IMG/VR virus record: IMGVR_UViG_3300033179_000007
Location: 1 to 23,137 of that record
DNA length: 23,137 nucleotides
Origin: a virus
Reading direction: 5' to 3' (one strand)
Part shown: piece after piece, positions 20,408 through 23,137 of the stretch
Numbering within the stretch: position 1 is the stretch's first letter
Layout: each line of letters starts with the position of its first letter
The notes under the pieces: generated by a model
The model's database searches: none
What the model was told of the DNA's origin: nothing
The model's input: the letters and a program-made list of their open reading frames with translations, nothing else
Translations under genes and position numbers: made by a program

Positions 20408-20890
20408 CTACTGCGGTCGGGTCGCGACGACCCGCACCGCGAACTGCACCAGCGCACCACTGTTGTCGTGCTCGTCGATCATCGGCACGTACGACTCGCG
20501 GATCAGCGCCAACCCCACCACCCCGCTCGCCCGGGTCGCCTCCAACACCGCGGCCAGCCGGGCCCGGACCACGTCGACCAGCTCGAACGCCCGCAGCATC
20601 CGGGCGACCCTGCCGGTGTCGTCGTCCAGGCCCTGCCACGCCTTCGCCGCGCACAGGATCTCGTAGGTCGCGGTGTCCGAACCCATCCACTGCGCCGACA
20701 CCCCGGTGATCGCCTCGGTTTCCTCGGTGGCGATCGCGATCCCGATCGCGCCGGGCTCCGCGAAGTTCCCCGGGTCCCCGAGGTCGACCCGCACCACCGT
20801 GTCCGGGTCGTCGGTCACCGTGGCCGCGGCGGCCACCGTGGTCTGCGCGAACAGGGCCGCGGCGACCGCGGCGACCGGGTGGGTGCTCAC
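20408..20890 (-). CDS. Tail terminator-like protein
   Basis: The 160-residue product starts at GTG 20890, overlapping the connector stop (GTGA). It begins MSTHPVAAVAAALFAQTTVAAA, then VDLGDPGNFAEPGAIGIAIATEE, and later FELVDVVRARLAAVLEATRASGVVGLALIRESYVPMID and a closing strand ALVQFAVRVVATRPQ. The terminal strand plus preceding helix and the PMID-x-x-x-x-GALVQF segment resemble lambda gpU-like tail terminators, which cap the tail tube and join it to the head. The position between connector and major tail gene supports this. The assignment is moderately confident; a second connector is the alternative. Confidence 0.65.
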   Translation of the reverse strand: MSTHPVAAVAAALFAQTTVAAAATVTDDPDTVVRVDLGDPGNFAEPGAIGIAIATEETEAITGVSAQWMGSDTATYEILCAAKAWQGLDDDTGRVARMLRAFELVDVVRARLAAVLEATRASGVVGLALIRESYVPMIDEHDNSGALVQFAVRVVATRPQ

Positions 20891-21708
20891 GCGCCCACCA
20901 GCCACGGCGCGCCGATGAGGTCCTGGACCCGCGACACCGTCGTCGGCGCCAGCTGATCGGCGAGGTCGCCGCCCGAGCGGGTGTAGCTGGTCGCGTTCCC
21001 GCGCCCGTAGCGGCTGGACTGGGTGGCCCACAGGTCCGCGATGACCAGACGGGCCGCCATCCGGAACTCGGGCGGGATGACCGTGTACCCGGCCTGGTAG
21101 ACGATCGTCAGGTTCCCGTACAGCGGCCGGCCACCGAGCTGCGTCACCGCCCCGATGTCGGTGTCGACCAACAACTGCGACGGCGACCACGATCCGGCCG
21201 TGTCGGTCCGGGTGATCGACGTGACCGAGATGACCGGCTGCTCGTACAGGAACAGCGCGCACCCCGACCAGACGCGCCGGGCCTCGGTGACGGTGCGGCG
21301 CACGATCGCGTGGTTCGCGAACATCGGGCCCTCCAGCATCGCCCCGGCGGCCACGATGATGTCGCGGATCTCCTCGTCGGCGACAGTGGACTTCGGGTTG
21401 ATCTGCGCGCGGGCGTCGGCGAGCGACACGATCAGCGGGGAGAACGACGGCTCGACGTCGAACGACCCGGTCAGGGCCAGGGCGGGGGCGGTGGTCCGCA
21501 GCCACCACTGATAGTGCCCCTCCACGGCAGGGACGTAGTCGTACAGGTAGGTCCCGGTCGTCGCCGGCGGGTTCGTCACCGTCGGGGTGATCGTCGTCTG
21601 GTCGGGCAGCTGGATCGTCAGCAGCACCGTCGCGGCGTTCGCCGGCGCGCCGGCCGCGTCGCGCACCGACACGGTGATCGGGACGGTGTCACCGAGGTCG
21701 TAGCCCAT
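20887..21708 (-). CDS. Head-tail connector with N-terminal Ig-like domain
   Basis: The 273-residue product starts at ATG 21708 with GGGGAG upstream. Residues 1-85 form an immunoglobulin-like beta domain (TVPITVSVRDAAGAPANAATVLLTIQLPD, GTYLYDYVPAVEGHYQWWLR). From about 90 to 273 lies a gp6-like connector region: LADARAQINPKSTVADEEIRDIIVAAGAMLEGPM, FLYEQPVISVTSITRTD and EFRMAARLVIADLWATQSSRYG. The DEEIRDIIVAA helix and MAARLVIADLWATQ are characteristic of gp6-type connectors that assemble below the portal. The Ig-like addition is common on virion proteins and may contact host surface sugars. Its stop overlaps the next gene start (GTGA). Confidence 0.8.
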   Translation of the reverse strand: MGYDLGDTVPITVSVRDAAGAPANAATVLLTIQLPDQTTITPTVTNPPATTGTYLYDYVPAVEGHYQWWLRTTAPALALTGSFDVEPSFSPLIVSLADARAQINPKSTVADEEIRDIIVAAGAMLEGPMFANHAIVRRTVTEARRVWSGCALFLYEQPVISVTSITRTDTAGSWSPSQLLVDTDIGAVTQLGGRPLYGNLTIVYQAGYTVIPPEFRMAARLVIADLWATQSSRYGRGNATSYTRSGGDLADQLAPTTVSRVQDLIGAPWLVGA

Positions 21709-21775
21709 CGCGTTCTCCCCTTCGTGCGGCCGCTGTGCGGTGGTAGTGCTCGCGGGCCGGTTGGCCCCCAAGGAA

Positions 21776-22426
21776 TCAGCTCGGGGTGAGGTACACCCAG
21801 CCGCGGTTAGCGTCCGGGGTGAACGTCACCACCGTCGACGTCCAGGTCTTCTGCGAGCCCAGGTCGAGCAGGCAGATCACCGACTTGTTCGCCGCGGTCG
21901 CGTTCGTGTCGTCGTAGATCCACCCGTACTGGATGCTGGTCAGGCTCATGGACGGGGACACGATCGCCGCCGACGAGAACTTCGTGATCGACGCCCCGAT
22001 CTCCGACCACACGACCGACCCGTCGATGGTGACGTTGTCGCGGCCGGCGACCGTCGTCCAGGTCGGCTCCCCCGCGGCCGTGGTCCCCGCTCCTGCACAC
22101 ATGTACAGGTGCCCGTTCGTGGTGACCGGCCGGACGACGTCACCGAGCACATAGGGCGTGAGCGTTGTCCACACCGCGCCGTAGCTGTTGGCCTGCACCG
22201 TGGTGATCGCCGGGGTGGGGACGGCGATCCCGCCGGCGACGTACCCGGTCCCGGACGCCTCGGACGCCGAGATGTCGGCGTAGCTGAACGTCGTGGTGAA
22301 AGCCGTCACCGGGTTGTACGCCGTCGCCATCAACGCGAGCTTCAGGGAGTCGGTGTCGAAATCGTGCGCCACGGGCGTCGCGGTCATGATCCGCTGAACC
22401 GTCTGGGTGCCCCATCGGTTGGCCAT
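21776..22426 (-). CDS. Structural protein with inserted carbohydrate-binding-like segment
   Basis: The 216-residue product starts at ATG 22426, sharing a base with the preceding TAA (TAATG), and has CGGAG upstream. The N-terminal part (MANRWGTQTVQRIMTATPVA, TDSLKLALMATAYNPVTAF, TFSYADISASEASGTGYVAGG) and the C-terminal part (KFSSAAIVSPSMSLTSIQYG, TFTPDANRGWVYLTP) read as two halves of one beta-rich virion protein. Between them, about 85-142, sits WTTLTPYVLGDVVRPV, GHLYMCAGAGTTAAGEPTW and GSVVWSEIG. That segment resembles the CBM5/12-type chitin- or cellulose-binding motif (W-x-x-x-x-x-Y-x-x-GD-x-V...Y-x-C...GE-x-x-W) inserted in other phage structural proteins. It may decorate the head or neck and bind host glycan. 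Role inferred. Confidence 0.68.
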   Translation of the reverse strand: MANRWGTQTVQRIMTATPVAHDFDTDSLKLALMATAYNPVTAFTTTFSYADISASEASGTGYVAGGIAVPTPAITTVQANSYGAVWTTLTPYVLGDVVRPVTTNGHLYMCAGAGTTAAGEPTWTTVAGRDNVTIDGSVVWSEIGASITKFSSAAIVSPSMSLTSIQYGWIYDDTNATAANKSVICLLDLGSQKTWTSTVVTFTPDANRGWVYLTPS

Positions 22427-23137
22427 TACGAAGCTCCGCTCATCTTGGGTGCAGGTCGGTCGACGGGTGCGGCACTCGGCGCGGATCTCGCGGAGGATGA
22501 CGCGGCGGGCTGGACACGTTCGGTGGAGACGACGGCGAACACGGGCCCGCGCGCCGTCGACACCATCGACGGGACAGGACGCACGACCATCGACATGTCC
22601 CCTCTCACGATCACCACGAACACGACGTCGGTGACGGCCTGCGACCCGGGCCCGGCGTAGGCGCGCCCCGGGGACGCGGCCACGATGACCGTGACGAACG
22701 CGGCCGCCAGGGAACCGTAGCCGCGGGCGCCGCCGGGCAGCGCCGTCGAGGACGCGACACCCGACGGCGCCACGCTCGCCCCGGCACCCCACACCCGGCC
22801 CGGGACTGTGCCGGCCGTCGACGTGCCGGTCACGGTGACCGCGGCGGGCCCCGAACCCGCCGCGCCGCCGGGCAGCGCGCCCTGCAGCGTCGTGGCCGCA
22901 GCTGCGGCGCCACCAGCGCCGCCGTACGCCCGGCCCGCGGGGCCACCGGCCACGGCCGCTGTGCCCGTGGTGGCTGTGCTGGGCGCCCGCGCGGTGGCAC
23001 CAGAGGGCAGCCCGGCAACCGCGGCCGCGCCGGAGACGGTGGCCGTGGCGCCGGCGGCCAGCGAGGCGCCGGGCAGCGGTGCCACCGACGCGGCCGCGGC
23101 CAGCGAGGTCGTGCCCGCGTCGCCGCGCGCCCCGCCC
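22426..23137 (-). CDS. Ala/Gly-rich repeat protein, 5' end outside window
   Basis: This frame is open to the right edge, so the start lies outside; about 237 residues are visible. It is composed of roughly 22-24-residue units built on (L)PGGAxAxGxxxAAVTVTGT (examples: LPGASLAAGATATVSG, LPGGAAGSGPAAVTVTGTST, LPGGARGYGSLAAAFVTVIV). After the last unit comes VVIVRGDMSMVVRPVPSMVST and a Ser/Ala/Pro-rich end. Such Ala/Gly/Thr repeats recur in actinophage virion proteins. Real coding is supported by the 1-base overlap of its TAA with the next ATG and by regular protein repeats. I do not know the function. Confidence 0.6.
   Translation of the reverse strand, partial: GGARGDAGTTSLAAAASVAPLPGASLAAGATATVSGAAAVAGLPSGATARAPSTATTGTAAVAGGPAGRAYGGAGGAAAAATTLQGALPGGAAGSGPAAVTVTGTSTAGTVPGRVWGAGASVAPSGVASSTALPGGARGYGSLAAAFVTVIVAASPGRAYAGPGSQAVTDVVFVVIVRGDMSMVVRPVPSMVSTARGPVFAVVSTERVQPAASSSARSAPSAAPVDRPAPKMSGAS

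Noticed and set aside
1-23137. tRNA genes, integrase, attachment site or insertion sequence
   Set aside because: No cloverleaf-like sequence, recombinase motif or transposase was recognised on reading; absence is not proven without a dedicated scan.

Overview
This window is part of the late region of a tailed phage or prophage of siphovirus type from a high-GC actinomycete. The DNA is roughly 70% GC, GTG starts are common, and neighbouring genes are coupled by GTGA, ATGA or TGATG overlaps. The gene order is that of a siphovirus head-tail, tail and lysis block. No terminase, portal, protease, capsid, integrase or repressor gene is visible. The head genes should lie beyond the right edge, so virus versus integrated prophage cannot be decided here. 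Host genus is not determined.

Layout, read along the minus-strand transcript from right to left: an Ala/Gly repeat protein cut by the right edge (22426-23137); a structural protein with a carbohydrate-binding-like insertion; a head-tail connector with an Ig-like N-terminus; a tail-terminator-like protein; two small morphogenesis proteins; the major tail protein (19227-19712); a tail assembly chaperone made by -1 frameshifting (G 18712-19230, T 18356-18721); a gp10-like gene and a second chaperone-like gene; a 218-bp non-coding segment; the tape measure with an embedded lytic transglycosylase domain (13130-17251); minor tail genes; a Gp37-like tail protein; a collar-type fibre; a GH16-type enzyme; two membrane proteins; an Rv2179c-like exoribonuclease; an amidase endolysin and holin; a secreted polysaccharide-lyase-like enzyme; and a last small tail-type protein.

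The left 1.3 kb runs the other way (plus strand). It holds the end of a secreted-type protein and five tiny genes, two of them Cys-rich and under 50 codons. The two convergent units meet at a perfect 18-bp hairpin (1310-1348), which probably terminates both.

The most informative element is the frameshift site: a GGGAAAA heptamer at the end of G, six bases before an 8-bp stem, leading into a frame that lacks an ATG, GTG or TTG start over its conserved N-terminal part. The most unusual gene content is the set of glycan-active domains in one late operon: transglycosylase, GH16, amidase and a signal-peptide-bearing lyase-like protein. Together they suggest a host with a substantial extracellular polysaccharide layer; that is inference.
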